Assembly (NCBI GenBank): GCA_930367215.1
Contig: OV884056.1
Span: forward strand, 48,670,308-48,734,307
Source of the DNA: Pollenia angustigena
Taxonomy: Eukaryota > Arthropoda > Insecta > Diptera > Polleniidae
Reading direction: 5' to 3'
Length of the DNA stretch: 64,000 bases
A model generated the notes under the pieces. It did not search any database and was not told where the DNA came from. It worked only from the letters and a program-made list of their open reading frames with translations. A program made the translations under genes and the position numbers. Shown one piece after another: positions 10,811 through 22,030 of this stretch (within the stretch, counting starts at the first letter, position 1; each line of letters begins with the position of its first letter).

Positions 10811-10937
10811 TATATCGATACTTTCCCGTAAGAATGTATTAAGCGACACTTTTTTCGAAAATGACTTTTTGATGTGGAAATACTAGAAGTTAAGCGCCAC
10901 ATTTTGGCCTGGGTTTCGCTGCCCTATCATGGATGCA
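10811..10937 (+). repeat. 127-bp direct repeat, right copy
   Basis: Partner of 7153-7279, from TATATCGATACTTTCCCGTA to CTATCATGGATGCA. It includes the phrase AAGCGCCACATTTTGGCCTG in both copies. I do not recognise it as rDNA, snRNA or histone sequence. Confidence 0.75.
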
Positions 10938-11249
10938 AAGGAGAGTGAAAATTAAATTGTATCAACCGTCAAGTTTTCTCACTGGAATAATGTTGCACCC
11001 TGTAATTTGTATTATCCGCCAAAGAAATTATGCTAAGCCACATTTTTAAATATGTTTTGTGTATTCTGTAAATCGCTTTCCAAATATCTTCCTTTCAATA
11101 AAATCCGCAAAATAAATAACTAAATGAGACGTTTTTTTTTTTTTGTTTCCTACACAATTTGAGAAATGTCGCTTAATACATTCTAAATATGAATAAATAT
11201 GAAGAAAGCATAGTTCATCTAAGTATAAATTAATTTACATGTTTCGAAC

Positions 11250-11800
11250 TTTTATTTTTTCCTTCTTAGTGGATCGATTTGGCGAGAGACCAACCTCCGG
11301 TTGATATTTTATCTTCTACGCGTGTTAATTGAATTTTGTAAATTCAACATAAAAAATATGAGAAAAAAGCAATTTAAAAAAAAAAGTATCAAAAAGTCTC
11401 CTTAATAGATTGTCATCCACTTAGGACATTGCATGTTTAATTTTATGTTTCTTCGTCTAATATTAACGAAAATAAATAAAAATACCAGATGTAGAAAGAA
11501 AAAGTACCAAAAAGCTCCCTCTTATACATTTTTATTCACTCAGGGCCATGCATGTTAATTTTTATCTTTGTAGTTCGAATATTAACAAAAATTCAAAAAG
11601 TACCAGATGAAAAAAAAAGTACCAACATTTTTCATCTTATAGGTTCTCGTTTACGAAGTCACCTACCCCCATAATACAAGGCTTCTAAGTTCAATATAAT
11701 AGAAAATTTAAAAATGATCACAAAAGCACATAAAAGTAAAAGAAAGAAATTTAGTTTCCCGTATTTCCCCTCTTTGTTACTTTTTTCTCCCATAGAGGTG
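11250..11800 (+). repeat. 'AAAAGTACCAAAAAG' repeat (Helitron-type family M), copy 1
   Basis: Contains CTTAGTGGATCGATTTGG (11268) and three degenerate units of about 125 bp, each with AAAAGTACCAAAAA and GCATGTTAATTTTTAT-like phrases. The same units occur at 53160-53982 and 59285-60048, where the family ends TTTTATATATATAGA. This copy is rearranged and has no clear end. Confidence 0.55.
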
Positions 11801-11809
11801 CGGTTGACA

Positions 11810-12135
11810 AACAAAGGAAGAAAGCGTTCTTAACTGTTTTGCCTTTGCCGATTTATACATAAGATTTATATTGTCGAAATATTCGAAAACCGGTTTCTGG
11901 AAAATGTCGAATAATTTTTATTATTCGATAATTGAAAAAAACGAATTTTTTATTTATGTATTTTGCATTTGTGTAAGTAGCAATTTTGAACGCTTATAAC
12001 TCTGAAATTATTGAACAGATGTTAATAAAATATATATTGTGCACTTCTGTGAGTAAATGGTGTATATTTTGTTTAAATCGGTTGACATACAGAGGAGCAA
12101 AGTGTTCTTAACTGTTTTGCCTTTGCTGATTTATA
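11810..12135 (+). repeat. Interspersed repeat Z, copy 1
   Basis: TTCTTAACTGTTTTGCCTTTG occurs twice (11828, 12106) around CGAAAACCGGTTTCTGGAAA and TATATTGTGCACTTCTG. The inverted counterpart is at 26080-26470 (GTGCACCATATATATTTTAT; CAAGAAAACGGTTTTCGAAA). Non-coding. Confidence 0.55.
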
Positions 12136-12141
12136 TATAGA

Positions 12142-13055
12142 CTAGCTGACCCGACAGACGTTGTCCTGTCCAAATTAGGAAAAATGTTTGCGTTCGATTT
12201 TTAAAATCCTTTAAAAAGATACGAACATTTGAAAGAAAAATTAGTCAAATCGATGGAGCCGTTTTCTGATTTTAGGTAAATCGAAAAAAAGTGGGCGTTA
12301 AAGTGGGCGCGGCAAAATTTTCTTTCCGTGAAAACCTAAGTTGGACCATGGCAATCATTTTAAAGTAAAAATCGTCCAAATCGGTCAAGCCGTTCTCAAG
12401 TTATGTGCTTAATAGAAAAAGTGGGCGTAAAAGTAGGCGTGGTAAATTTTTCTTTCGATGAAAACTTAAAATGGTTAAATACGAACATTTGAAAGAAAAA
12501 TTAGTCAAATCGATGGAGCCGTTTTCTGATTTTAGGTAAATCGAAAAAAAGTGGACGCGGCAAAATTTTCTTTCCGTGAAAACCTAAGTTGGACCATGGC
12601 AATCATTTTAAAGTAAAAATCGTCCAAATCGGTCAAGCCGTTCTCAAGTTATGTGCTTAATAGAAAAAGTGGGCGAAAAAGTAGGCATGGTAAATTTTTC
12701 TTTCGATGAAAACTTAAAATGGTTTAATACGAACATTTGAAAGAAAAATTTGTCAAATCAATGGAGCCGTTTTCTGATTTTAGGTAATACGAAAAAAGTG
12801 GGCGTAAAAGTGGGCGGAGCATAAATCTAAGTTGGACCATGGCGATCATTTTAAAGAAAAAATCGTCCCAATTATATAGATGTCATTGGTGGTGCGATAT
12901 GAAAATTGGATTTTGCCACGCCCCTCCGCCCGCAGACCGAAAATCAAAAATCAGACTTCACAGTGTCACCCGCCTGAATATTCTGAAGATTCCCTGAAAA
13001 TTTCCATACGTTGCATACATTCATACATACACACATCCTATTTTATATATATAGA
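12142..13055 (-). mobile_element. Non-autonomous Helitron-type element, copy 1
   Basis: On the minus strand it starts TCTATATATATAAAATAGGA and ends GACAACGTCTGTCGGGTCAG-CTAG followed by T. A TC start, a short hairpin (GACA/TGTC) shortly before the end and a terminal CTAG are Helitron hallmarks, and no TSD is present. The middle contains 2.5 tandem units of about 250-260 bp (starting near 12218, 12480 and 12729), each with ACGAACATTTGAAAGAAAAA and AAAAGTGGGCG phrases. No Rep/helicase coding. The paralogue at 47443-48132 supports the boundaries. Confidence 0.65.
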
Positions 13056-13058
13056 AGA

Positions 13059-13110
13059 AGATAGATAGCTAGATAGATAGATAGATAGATAGATAGAAGA
13101 TAGAAGATAG
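13059..13110. repeat. (GATA)n microsatellite
   Basis: About 50 bp of mostly GATA units with a few interruptions, directly adjoining the TC end of the Helitron-type element. Confidence 0.9.
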
Positions 13111-14090
13111 TTTAAAATAATGCTCTATATAGAAAATTTTCTTAAAATATGTCTTTGAATTTAAAATTTTTTAGCAAATGTAATTTTCATTTATTCACAT
13201 TTATGACATTTTGAGTATGACATAACTTTTAAAAAACCGAAAGGATTCGGGCCCACTTTTGGTCGATTTAACGTGGAATTACCCATACATATTTTAATAT
13301 TTATTTTTTGTTTTTGTTCCAAAATATTTTTTTGTTTGGTTTCAAATGAACTTGAGCAAAAGAAAGAATTTTTTCGTACTCGTGAAACAGAAAGTTATAT
13401 AATTATTCTGTTCATACGTATGTTAATTAAGTATGAATAATGTTGAAAGAAAACCAATCTAACGAAAATTGTTGTCAGATCAATTTGATTCAAATATGCA
13501 TAATCGAAGAAAAATTTAAATATCTGGATAAAGTTTTTTAAAAGTAGAATAATATTAACAAAGTTTGTACCTCATTTCTGAGCAAAATTACAAAATCAAT
13601 AAAAAAAAATGTAATTCAACTCACTTATTTAAGATGTAAAATGTTCGCACGTGTTTCCTTGTCAAATACAATATTAAAAAAGTTTTTTAGATTTGTTGGC
13701 TGATCTTGGAAATAAATAAAATTCTTCATATGTCACATAAATTTTCTCATTATTCCGCTTTAAAGAGTTGGTGTTTTTGATTTAATTTAGTTTTTAACTT
13801 ATCGAATTATTTTTTTATTCACCAATTTCCTTTGTTTTTTACAATTGCAATTAGATTCTTATACATATGAAAAAAAAACTCTAAAGACAAAAAGAAAACT
13901 TGTTAAATTAAATTCAAAAGAACGAAATTTTTTAACGGTAGCAAATATAATGAAAAATATTGATGGCCATATAAAAAACATACAAAAAACTTGCGCCTAA
14001 CAGTATGATTTAGATAAAACTGTAAATGGTAGATATGAATTATTAAATTAAAATTATGATACAATCTACCTACCCCACACCCATATTTCA
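13111..14090. other. AT-rich stretch without recognised feature
   Basis: No open frame, no TIR pair and no shared repeat recognised. Confidence 0.5.
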
Positions 14091-14487
14091 ACACACACCA
14101 GTGTTGCCAATTTAGCCATTTAGTGGCTAGATTTAGCCATGTTTCACCATGTTTAGCCATTAAAAATGAGTTTAGCCATAGCCATTTTTCAACTTGTTTA
14201 GCCATAAAATTATTTTGTCGTTTTTCTTTTAAAAGAATAATTTTTATTTTATTTTAAAAATATGTAAAAGTAAATAAACATTTTGAACAATTAAAACGCC
14301 TTTAATTTAAATCACAACTTTTACAAATGTTAAAAATCGCTATAAACTATGACGCTGAAACATCTTTCAAAATAAAGGAACAGTATTCCACTATTAAATT
14401 TATAAAATCGATCAACACAAACATCGCTGTTTCTTTCTGGTTGCAAGTATTTCAATAAAGGGATGCAGGCGGTAACAAAATTGTTTT

Positions 14488-14609
14488 GGAAATTTCAGAA
14501 TTGCCTAAAAAGTTGCTCTCACTTCCATGGTCTAATGCTGAAGTAGAGAGGGTGTTTAGCCAAGTAAAAATCGTTAAAAGTAATTTGAGAAATAGGTTAC
14601 ATTAAGCAA
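14488..14609 (+). pseudogene. hAT transposase C-terminal dimerisation domain relic (copy A)
   Basis: A short plus-strand frame reads LPWSNAEVERVFSQVKIVK then SNLRNRLH and a stop. This is the hallmark C-terminal dimerisation motif of hAT transposases (the ERVFS core with a following LRNRL). Upstream, weak coding similarity continues to about 14340 but is broken by stops. Everything before the dimerisation domain (BED finger, DDE catalytic region) is missing, so this is a remnant inside a non-autonomous element. Copy B carries the same remnant, so the deletion came before the spread of this subfamily. Confidence 0.8.
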
Positions 14610-14639
14610 CCGCTAATTCGATTTTATCAATTATGTAGA

Positions 14640-14940
14640 TATAACATAACAATACAATATTTATAACACCACCACAATAGTGGAGAGGGTACTATGCGTT
14701 TGTGCTGATGTCTGTAACACCTTAAAATATTGGTCCTTAGCCCACCTTTACGTTTACCGATTTCCTCAGAATCACTTTCAGAGTCGAATTAACGATGTTT
14801 GTCCGGCTGACTGGCTGTCCATGTAAACCCTGTGCGCAAAGTACAGGTCGCAAATTAGAGATTAGTTGATACAATTTGGTACAAAGATTCTAATGTGGGT
14901 TTAACCGACTATACTTTCTTAATTGTTTTTTATTGTAGAT
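14640..14940 (-). repeat. Interspersed repeat Y, inside hAT copy A
   Basis: Carries CCACCACAATAGTGGAGAGG, the phrase GTACAGGTCGCAAATTAGAG and GTGGGTTTAACCGACTATAC. The complement lies at the equivalent place in hAT copy B (43200-43490). Related Y segments are at 31605-32350, 45260-45470 and 50578-51170. Confidence 0.7.
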
Positions 14941-15309
14941 CTGGACTCAAAAGGTTGGGTAAATGTTGTCGTGATTATGATTTACCTTCAAATTATTTAA
15001 AGCTTATGAGTATTTCAAACTTATGAGTGATTCCGATGAGATGAACAATAAAGACATCGAATTTTTCGAAGATTTAATTTTTTAATATTAATTTACGTTT
15101 ATTCTTATTCAACAAATTGATCTTAACTCACAATTTCATCGTAAACAACTTTAAATTAATTATTTCTGTTTTGTTATTGAATTTTAATGTGTTTTTATTT
15201 AAAAAAGCTTTTAGCCATTTTTTAGCCCATTTTAAGCCATTTTTTAGCCATTTTTTCCGTAAATTTAGCCATTTTTGGTCACCAAGTTTTGGCAACACTG
15301 CCACACACA

Positions 15310-16373
15310 CACACATGCAACGCTGTGTATTATGGGTTTTTTTTTTAGAGACAAATCCATTCCTGTCTGACTGAATATTTTATTTAAATATACAAATTAT
15401 AAAGATAAGGAAGTATAACAACTACTAAATTATTAACAATATAAAAAAAACAGTTCTTTTTGTGCCTTTTTTTCATCATTCATTTATTTCAATTGTGCTG
15501 GTTGATAAAAATGAGAATCAAATGCTTTTGATATAAAAAAAATTATTTAATTATACTGGCAGATAAGAAAAGCCCACAAGAAAAAAAATTAGGAAAATTT
15601 ACGCAAAAAGCCATAATTTTATTAATAACAATTGCATTTTGATGACAGTCATTATGGCAAATTATTACCGTTCGATAAGTTTAATGATACAGGAAAAACC
15701 GAAATCTAGAAAATATTGACAATATGAAAAGTGAATGAATGCAATCAAGTTCATTTAGGAGCAGATAAAAACAGGCATGTTTATATCAACAGTGGGGTGG
15801 AAAATAAAAATAAATTGTAAAAAAAAAAGGTGGGCATAATTGTGTTAAAATAACACGGTGATGCAAAAATAAGGGGAATCAACTATGAAGGGGTTCTCAT
15901 TTATCACTACTACTTTGCTGGACTTCATAGATTATGAAACAGCTGGAAATTTTTGGCGGTTAAGCTAAAATAAAATGAGAAGATTTGCCTAAATTAGTGA
16001 TATTAGAAAATAGAATTTACATTCGATCTTGCTGTCAAACAAAGTTTTAAACAATACTGTTGAAAGAACCCATAATTTTTGAACACCATTGAAACGTAAC
16101 AATTTTTTAACCATTCCGTAAAACAAATAATTTTTGTCATCAATAAATTACTTTACACAATAATTTTGTCTTAAGACTTCATTAAAGTGAAAGTATTAAT
16201 ATTATTACGGTACTCCCTTTCCATTTAACTTTTTTGATTTATTTCCTTTATAATAAACCTCTTGAGTTCTTTTCTTGCAACTTTAATAAAATAAAATAAA
16301 TACAGCACTTTTTTCAATTCACAAACTTTATTTAGAACTTAGTCACTTATTCACAGCTTACTATTGTGATCTA
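15310..16373. other. AT-rich stretch without recognised feature
   Basis: About 1 kb with nothing recognisable; only short frames with no family resemblance. Confidence 0.5.
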
Positions 16374-17646
16374 CAGTCCAGGAAATGTGGCCCCAAAAGG
16401 AAAATGAAAAACGGCCCCAAAATTTTACATGAGACACAACAACACGCAATTTTGGGTAAATTTTTTTTGTTTTTTTGGGGCTATTTTTCATTTTTTTCTT
16501 AGGGTGTTTTTGCATTTTAAGTGCAATGAAAAATGACCCCAATATGAAGGAATGAAAAAAGGGCCCAAATAAAACCATAATTTTTACTTTGGGGCTATTT
16601 TTCGTCTACTAATAAAAAATGCAAATTTTAAGAAATGAAAAATTGCCCCAAACATTTTTACACAAATTTTATAAAATTCTATGTAAAAGTTTCTAGGGAT
16701 AGTATAAAAAACCCGAATTCTTATACCAAAGTAGAGAAAATCCTTGCCGGTTATGCAGGGGCCAAATTATGGCAGTCGTGATCGAATACTTTTTCGATTC
16801 GAAAGCAATTAAATTTCAAATTCTTTGTGTCCATACTGAATGGATCGAAATTATTTTTTGGTGTCGTAAAGCATTTATTTGAGTTTTCAAACACTGAAGA
16901 AATAATACCGATTCGTTCAGTATTGATTGAAATAAAATTGCTTTCGAATCGAAAAAGTATTCCATCACGACTGCCATGATTTGCCCCCAGATATGCTTTA
17001 GTAAGCGAAGCCGGTGTTTGTTATACCATAGAAGAAAAAATCCTTGCACCCGGCCGAAGGCCGGCTATTAATAGAAGCTTTACTGAGCGAAGCCAGTGTT
17101 CGTTATACCAGAGAAAAGAAAATCCTTGCGCCCGGCCGAAGGCGAAGCCATTGTTCGTTATACCAAAGAGAAGAAAATCCTTGCACCCGGCCGAAGGCCT
17201 GCTAAATAGAGAAGCTCTAGTTAGCGAGGCCAGTGTTCGTTATACCATAGAGAAAACAAACACTTGCGCTTGGCCGACAGCCCTACCATTCTATCAATCG
17301 TACGACTTTTAAAACCAAAACTGTATAATTATTTGCATTTTAAAATCGGGATTCTAAATTTGGGATTTTTAGTTTCGGGCATATGAACTCCACCGAAAAT
17401 TTTTAATGTAACTTTCTTTGTGTTCTTTTTTTGGGTTAAAATTCATTATAAATTTTGAGGTGATTTTTCATAATGAAGAATAACCCCAAATTTAGGGTCA
17501 TATTTAATTTTATTTTTGGGGTTATTTTTCATTTTTTTGGAGTTATTTTTTCATAAAAAAATGGGGCCACATTGCATTATGAAAAATAGCCCCAAATTTG
17601 GGGTCAATTTTCATTTATTTTTTGGGGCCATATTTCGCAGCGCCCT
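16374..17646. mobile_element. Composite cassette element, locus 3 ('ATGAAAAATAGCCCCAAA' arms)
   Basis: The arms (16374-16680 and 17440-17640) are mirrored iterations of ATGAAAAATAGCCCCAAA, with GAAATGTGGCCCCAAAA near the left edge and the complement of GAAATATGGCCCCAAAA near the right edge. The core (16990-17290) has four tandem cassettes of about 75-80 bp, each with TTTAGTAAGCGAAGCCGGTG, TTATACCATAGA, AAAATCCTTGC and CCCGGCCGAAGGCC. A MITE is nested at 16758-16988. No coding. No clean TSD seen. Confidence 0.65.
16758..16988. mobile_element. 231-bp palindromic MITE ('GGGGGCAAATTATGGCA'), copy 1
   Basis: Nearly perfect long inverted repeat: left GGGGCCAAATTATGGCAGTC, right complement GGGGGCAAATCATGGCAGTC, then GTGATCGAATACTTTTTCGA inward on both sides. 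It splits a cassette of the surrounding element (TTATGCAG | ATATGCTTTAGTAAGC). Copy 2 is at 52111-52343. Too short to code; the transposase source is unknown. Confidence 0.85.
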
Positions 17647-17649
17647 CTC

Positions 17650-18200
17650 TAATGTTTAAACTAATTCTGACTTTATAATTTTTTTCGCGTAATGCGATAT
17701 CAACGGCGGCTGATAATGATGAAACTTGGCGTGCATATTTTCTTTATTACAGATAGTGTACGTAACAAATTTAAAAATTTTTTCTGGATTAGGAGTAATT
17801 TTATACGAAAAACTGATTTGGATTGTATGGGAGGTGGGCGGTTGGAGGCGGTCGTGGCCAATTTGGATGGAATTCCATTTTTTTTTTTCTCTTAATAATA
17901 ATAATCTGGGATCACTCCTTATAATTTCTGCACAAAAATGTTTGAAGCCATCCCTATGTGCGCTTTTAGAACTGGTACGCAAATTTCCTTTGAAACTACA
18001 GCTGGAAGCTTACTATATATCAACCAGATACGTTGTCGTCTATTTTAAGTCCATTGGGCTTTCAACAGGATGAAAACGATAACAATGTATTGGTTGCGAA
18101 CAAAATTTTCTGAAAAAAAGCACACATTTTAAAGGCAATTTTATCCTTCTAGTGTGGACCAACTTGAAGGCAAAGATTATTAAAATAAACAAAAAAAAAA
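17650..18200. other. Unassigned interspersed sequence
   Basis: Contains GATGAAACTTGGCGTGCATA and GGTGGGCGGTTGGAGGCGGT, the phrasing seen in non-autonomous Helitron-type repeats of this window (compare GTGGGCG in 12142-13055), but no ends are visible. The overlapping small frames have no recognisable homology. Confidence 0.35.
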
Positions 18201-19630
18201 AAAAAAATCAGACGTCTGGTAAGAAAGCATTCGGCGTCAATAGATATAAAAACAAAACAAGTAACGTATTGCTTTTAATTGTTATATTGATGATTTTAAA
18301 ATCTATTTGACACTTTGTTTTATTGAGATCTTTTTTAGTATTTTGTAAAAATATTATATTTCTTAAATACATTTAAGTAACTTAATATTTATTTCATAAG
18401 ACACGACATGGCGTTTATTTTATATTTTTTTTTTCTTTTTTGTCTTACATTTTATTAAACACACAATATACACACACACTGTTACTGCAACACTTTGAAA
18501 ATTTTTAAAAATAAATTATGGCATCATTCAATTTCAACGTATTTTAGCTGACCTTTGTTTATGTATATAGGAGTAAAGTTTTCAGGGTTTTCCACTTTTT
18601 CATTGAAATGTTCACTCTTATTTTGTACAAAAATGGTTTGTTTGTTTGTTTTCTTTGAAACTATAAGAACTTTCTCTGAATTTCTGTAAACATTTAAACA
18701 GGTATTTATTTGTAACTGTTTTTCTAAACTCAAAAACAAAGCACAAATTCCTTTTTAATTTATTTCCCTTTTTTTAACATACAACTCGATACGTTTTAAC
18801 GCTAGAACGTTTAAAAGTTGACTGAATTAATAAAGTTTAACTTAACTACGTCTGTCGTACAGAATGTGGTTAATTGTAAAAATATATTTGAATGTGTGTG
18901 TGTGCGTGTGCTCGCGTGCTTTCCTGTGTTCAAGATGCCTGTTAGTATGCAAAGAAAACAACATATACGTGTGTTTTAAGAATACATAGCGTTACCTTAA
19001 ACGCAAAAGGACCTATTAAAAAAAAATTAATAGAAAATGGAAAAAACTATTTAAAATCTTAAATTAATAAACTGTTTATAGTTTATTTAAATTCTATTTT
19101 CCTCATTTAAAATATTGACAATTGACAGCGTTGCATATATGGCAAACAGTAAGTTAGGTCCTTTAGCGTTTATCATATAATCTTTTGTAGATAAGGGTTT
19201 TTGTTTGTTGGTAATAAAATCGCAAATTTCATAAATTTTTTGTGTCTTTCCAATTCATTAGAAGAAATGAAAAATTCAAATTTTAATTTTTGTTAAGTTA
19301 TGGCCTTTTGCTTTCTAGGTAACAATATTGAGCTGTTAATACAAACGAGTCAGAGTGAAAATCTTTAATTTTAATAAAAACTATATTTTCAATTGAAGCA
19401 AATTAATTGGAACAATTAAAAAAATTTGTTTAAAGCAGCATTACTGGATTTAAATGGAAAAATTTTGGTGAACATTTTTTCTGTGTGCATCTATACTTAT
19501 TTTGTGTTAAAATATTTTAATAAACAACATTAAAGAAATTATAATTTTTCGGCAACACATACAGTTTTGAACACTCAATCCTTTTAAGCAACCGACCTTC
19601 CACTGTCTATGTATATCAACAGCAAGGGCT
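18201..19630. other. AT-rich stretch with a (TG)n tract and a small hairpin
   Basis: A TG-rich tract lies at 18894-18912. TTAAACGCAAAAGGACCTA (18993) and the complement of TAAACGCTAAAGGACCTAAC (about 19152-19171) form a spaced inverted repeat that may be a tiny MITE. No gene seen. Confidence 0.45.
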
Positions 19631-20640
19631 CTCTGAAAATGACATGTTATCTGTATACCAAAGTAACACTAGGGCAAGCTGCCGAATTCTACACGATGGC
19701 ATGCTTAATCGTAAGATTGAGGTTGGTACTGGCGTTCGTCAAGAGTGTGTGATGTCTCCGCTCCTGTTTAATATAGTGCTGGATAGTGTAATGCACCAGG
19801 CAATGATGGCAAATCGCGGTATCGTATGGGCGCTGAACGAAAGGCTGGAAGACCTCGAATACGCAGACGATATATGCCTTCTCTCTCATAGCTATACAGA
19901 CATGGACGCACAACTAAGACGTCTTACCTACATATCAGAGAAAGCCGGATTGAGAATCAATATTAAAAAGACCAAAGTTATGAGGATAAATTCTGAAAAC
20001 TCGAATCCCTTTCTAATAAATAATGAATTATTAGAAGAAGTTGAAACATTCTGATACCTCGGAGCTGTAATTAATCGAACTGGTGGATCGATTGAAGACA
20101 TTGTAGGCCGAATAAAAAAAGGCCACACAACCCTTTGGCCAGCTCAGTAAAGTATGGAAATCGTCCTAATTATCACGCCGCGTTAAAACCAACATTTTCA
20201 ACACTAATGTAAAGTCAACTCTTTTATATGGATGCGAAACTTGGAACGCTGCCTCCCGAGACATTAACACATTGCAAGTTTTTGTAAATAAATGTCTCCA
20301 AAGAGTTTTACGAATCTTCTGGCCAAGAACCATCTCAAGCAACAATCTGTGGGCTGAAACACGTCAAATACCGTTGTGTGTAGAAATTCAGAGGAGAAAG
20401 TGGAACTGGATTGGACACACACTACGTAAGCCACAGTCCGATCTTGCCAGGAATGCTATCGAGTGGAACCCGCAGGGAAGTCGCAGAAGAGGCCGACCAG
20501 CACATACATAGCGTAGGCAAATTGATAGCGAGGCTAAAAAAATGCACAAAAGCTGGAGTGAAGTAAAAACTATTGCGATGAACAGATCTGAATGGAAGAA
20601 GCTTGTTGAGGCCCTATGCTCCTTATAGGATCGAGGGGAA
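19630..20640 (+). pseudogene. RTE-like non-LTR retrotransposon, 3' fragment of the reverse transcriptase ORF
   Basis: Begins inside the reverse transcriptase: GVRQECVMSPLLFNIVLD (mutated from the usual RQGC), then EYADDICLLSHS with the catalytic YADD, then EKAGLRINIKKTKVM. A stop at 20055 and a frameshift near 20140 break the frame. The C-terminal part continues as WNWIGHTLRKPQSDLARNA, EWNPQGSRRRGRP and RSEWKKLVEALCS, the typical tail of RTE-group proteins. The 5' end of the element (endonuclease and first RT blocks) is missing. It terminates shortly after the last stop with GGATCGAGGGGAATATATA. RTE is assigned from the C-terminal style; CR1/Jockey is less likely. Confidence 0.8.
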
Positions 20641-20849
20641 TATATATACCAAAGTTACCAAAAAGAGGAATAGTATTAAAGTACCAATTTTTTCCGTTCT
20701 ACATCATTAAAAGTATCATATATTTTAATTTGGACCATATGCTATCTATATACCAAATTTTCGAAAAGAGAAAAAATAACAAATGTTCAAGAGTACCAAG
20801 AGCATCATACTATAGTGCAACTTATTAGAATAGAATTACAGCTAATGGC

Positions 20850-21480
20850 CATCTCCGTCAACACCGCGGTCAGGCTCTCTGCATTGGGATGTTGGAAGTC
20901 GAAGACGTAAGTTTGGAGTAACTATCCAGACTGTGCAGTCTCTGACATTGCCTTAATTTGGATCTCTGCGCATAGGGACCATTACGGAAATGAACAGGCG
21001 GATGAGCGCCGCCAAGACTGAAGCCGCTCTTGATATTTCACACGGTCTACCAGTCGCAACACCCTGGGAACTATCAGAAAGAAAACTTCAGACACTATCT
21101 GTATATGGCTGACGAAAAATGGAAGAAACTGGATGGTTATAGGGCTCCAAAGTAACGTGGCCTACATATGACATAGGTCGCTCTGAGCGACTTCTCAACA
21201 TCAGTCGGACAGTCATGTCGAGACAGATATACGTACTAACTGGCCACTTTTTAATGAATGCTGCTGTAGCTACAGGGAACCTGGAACTGAGGAAACAGTA
21301 TTTCATCTCCTATGTGATTGTCCAGCGTTTTATTCGACACGACGTGGATTATTTGCGAATTACCTTATACAAGAACTATCTGAGATATCACGGATGAAAG
21401 TCAGCAACTTGCTAAAATATCTTAACGCCACGGGCTGGCTCTAGCCACCTCGGTATTGCCCCTGGGTCAAGCTTGATCCG
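20850..21480 (+). pseudogene. Second LINE 3' fragment: RNase H end and C-terminal domain
   Basis: One frame near 20945 reads ALIWISAHRDHYGNEQADE, the RNase H block with its H...GNE.AD signature. Further on, other frames give TVMSRQIYVLTGHFLMNAAV and FHLLCDCPAFYSTRRGLF, matching the post-RNase H tail (LTGH..., CxC...P) of I/Outcast/Jockey-group LINEs. Several frameshifts and stops. It is a different element from the RTE-like fragment just upstream, because it carries RNase H. Confidence 0.7.
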
Positions 21481-21589
21481 TGGTTTCTATTCTTGACGAG
21501 TTGTGTGGTATCTCAACGGAATCTTTGTCGACTCTACTTGCAGCTCGCCTAGTTCTGGGCGTTCTATCACATTAACCAATGTTAATGTA

Positions 21590-22030
21590 GGCAGTAGTCT
21601 GTATTTATATTTATCAAAAACAGAAAAAGTACTAATTTTATCCCTTTTTACCACTTGAAAAGTACGGATTTTATCCGTTAAAAGTACCCTGTATTTTAAT
21701 CTCGATTATATACAATCTTCCTAGGAATTTTTTTAAAAAGAGAAGAAATACTAAATACCAAATATTCGCCCGATATTCAACCCTTGAAAAAGTACCAATT
21801 GTATTCCTCAAAAGTACCATGCAATATGCGATATGCTTAGCAAATTTATCAAAAAGAGAAAATGTACCAAAAGTTAAAGAATACCAATACCTTTTACTTA
21901 TTTTAGGCCCCACGAAAGTACACCGTACATTTACAAGGGCCTTAACCTCTAATTTTTTAAAAAGAGAAAAAGTACCAAAATACCAAAAAAAATCGGGGTC
22001 ATAGGCTACCCGTCTACCATCCAAATCTAT
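21590..22030 (+). repeat. 'AAAGTACCAA' repeats (relative of family M)
   Basis: Degenerate iterations of AAAAAGAGAAAAAGTACCAA, also present at 20616-20840 between the two LINE fragments. Similar to 11250-11800, 53160-53982 and 59285-59800. The open frame across it on the minus strand follows from the repeats. Confidence 0.5.

Larger units (their letters stand above)
14099..15300 (+). mobile_element. hAT element copy A, internally deleted (TAGCCATTT subterminal repeats)
   Basis: Ends CAGTGTTGCCAA and its complement TTGGCAACACTG. Flanked by an 8-bp near-duplication in a CA run (acacacac at 14091-14098, ccacacac after 15300). Both ends carry several copies of TTTAGCCAT in mirrored orientation. 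The centre holds a transposase C-terminal relic (14488-14609) and repeat Y (14640-14940). It is the same element as 42819-44060, in opposite orientation. Confidence 0.88.

Noticed and set aside
20272..20511. Independent small gene with an RRGRP motif
   Set aside because: It is the C-terminal continuation of the RTE-like fragment after frameshifts.
21671..22024. 117-codon minus-strand frame
   Set aside because: It tracks the AAAGTACCAA repeats; the repeated GTFSLF words are translated repeat units.
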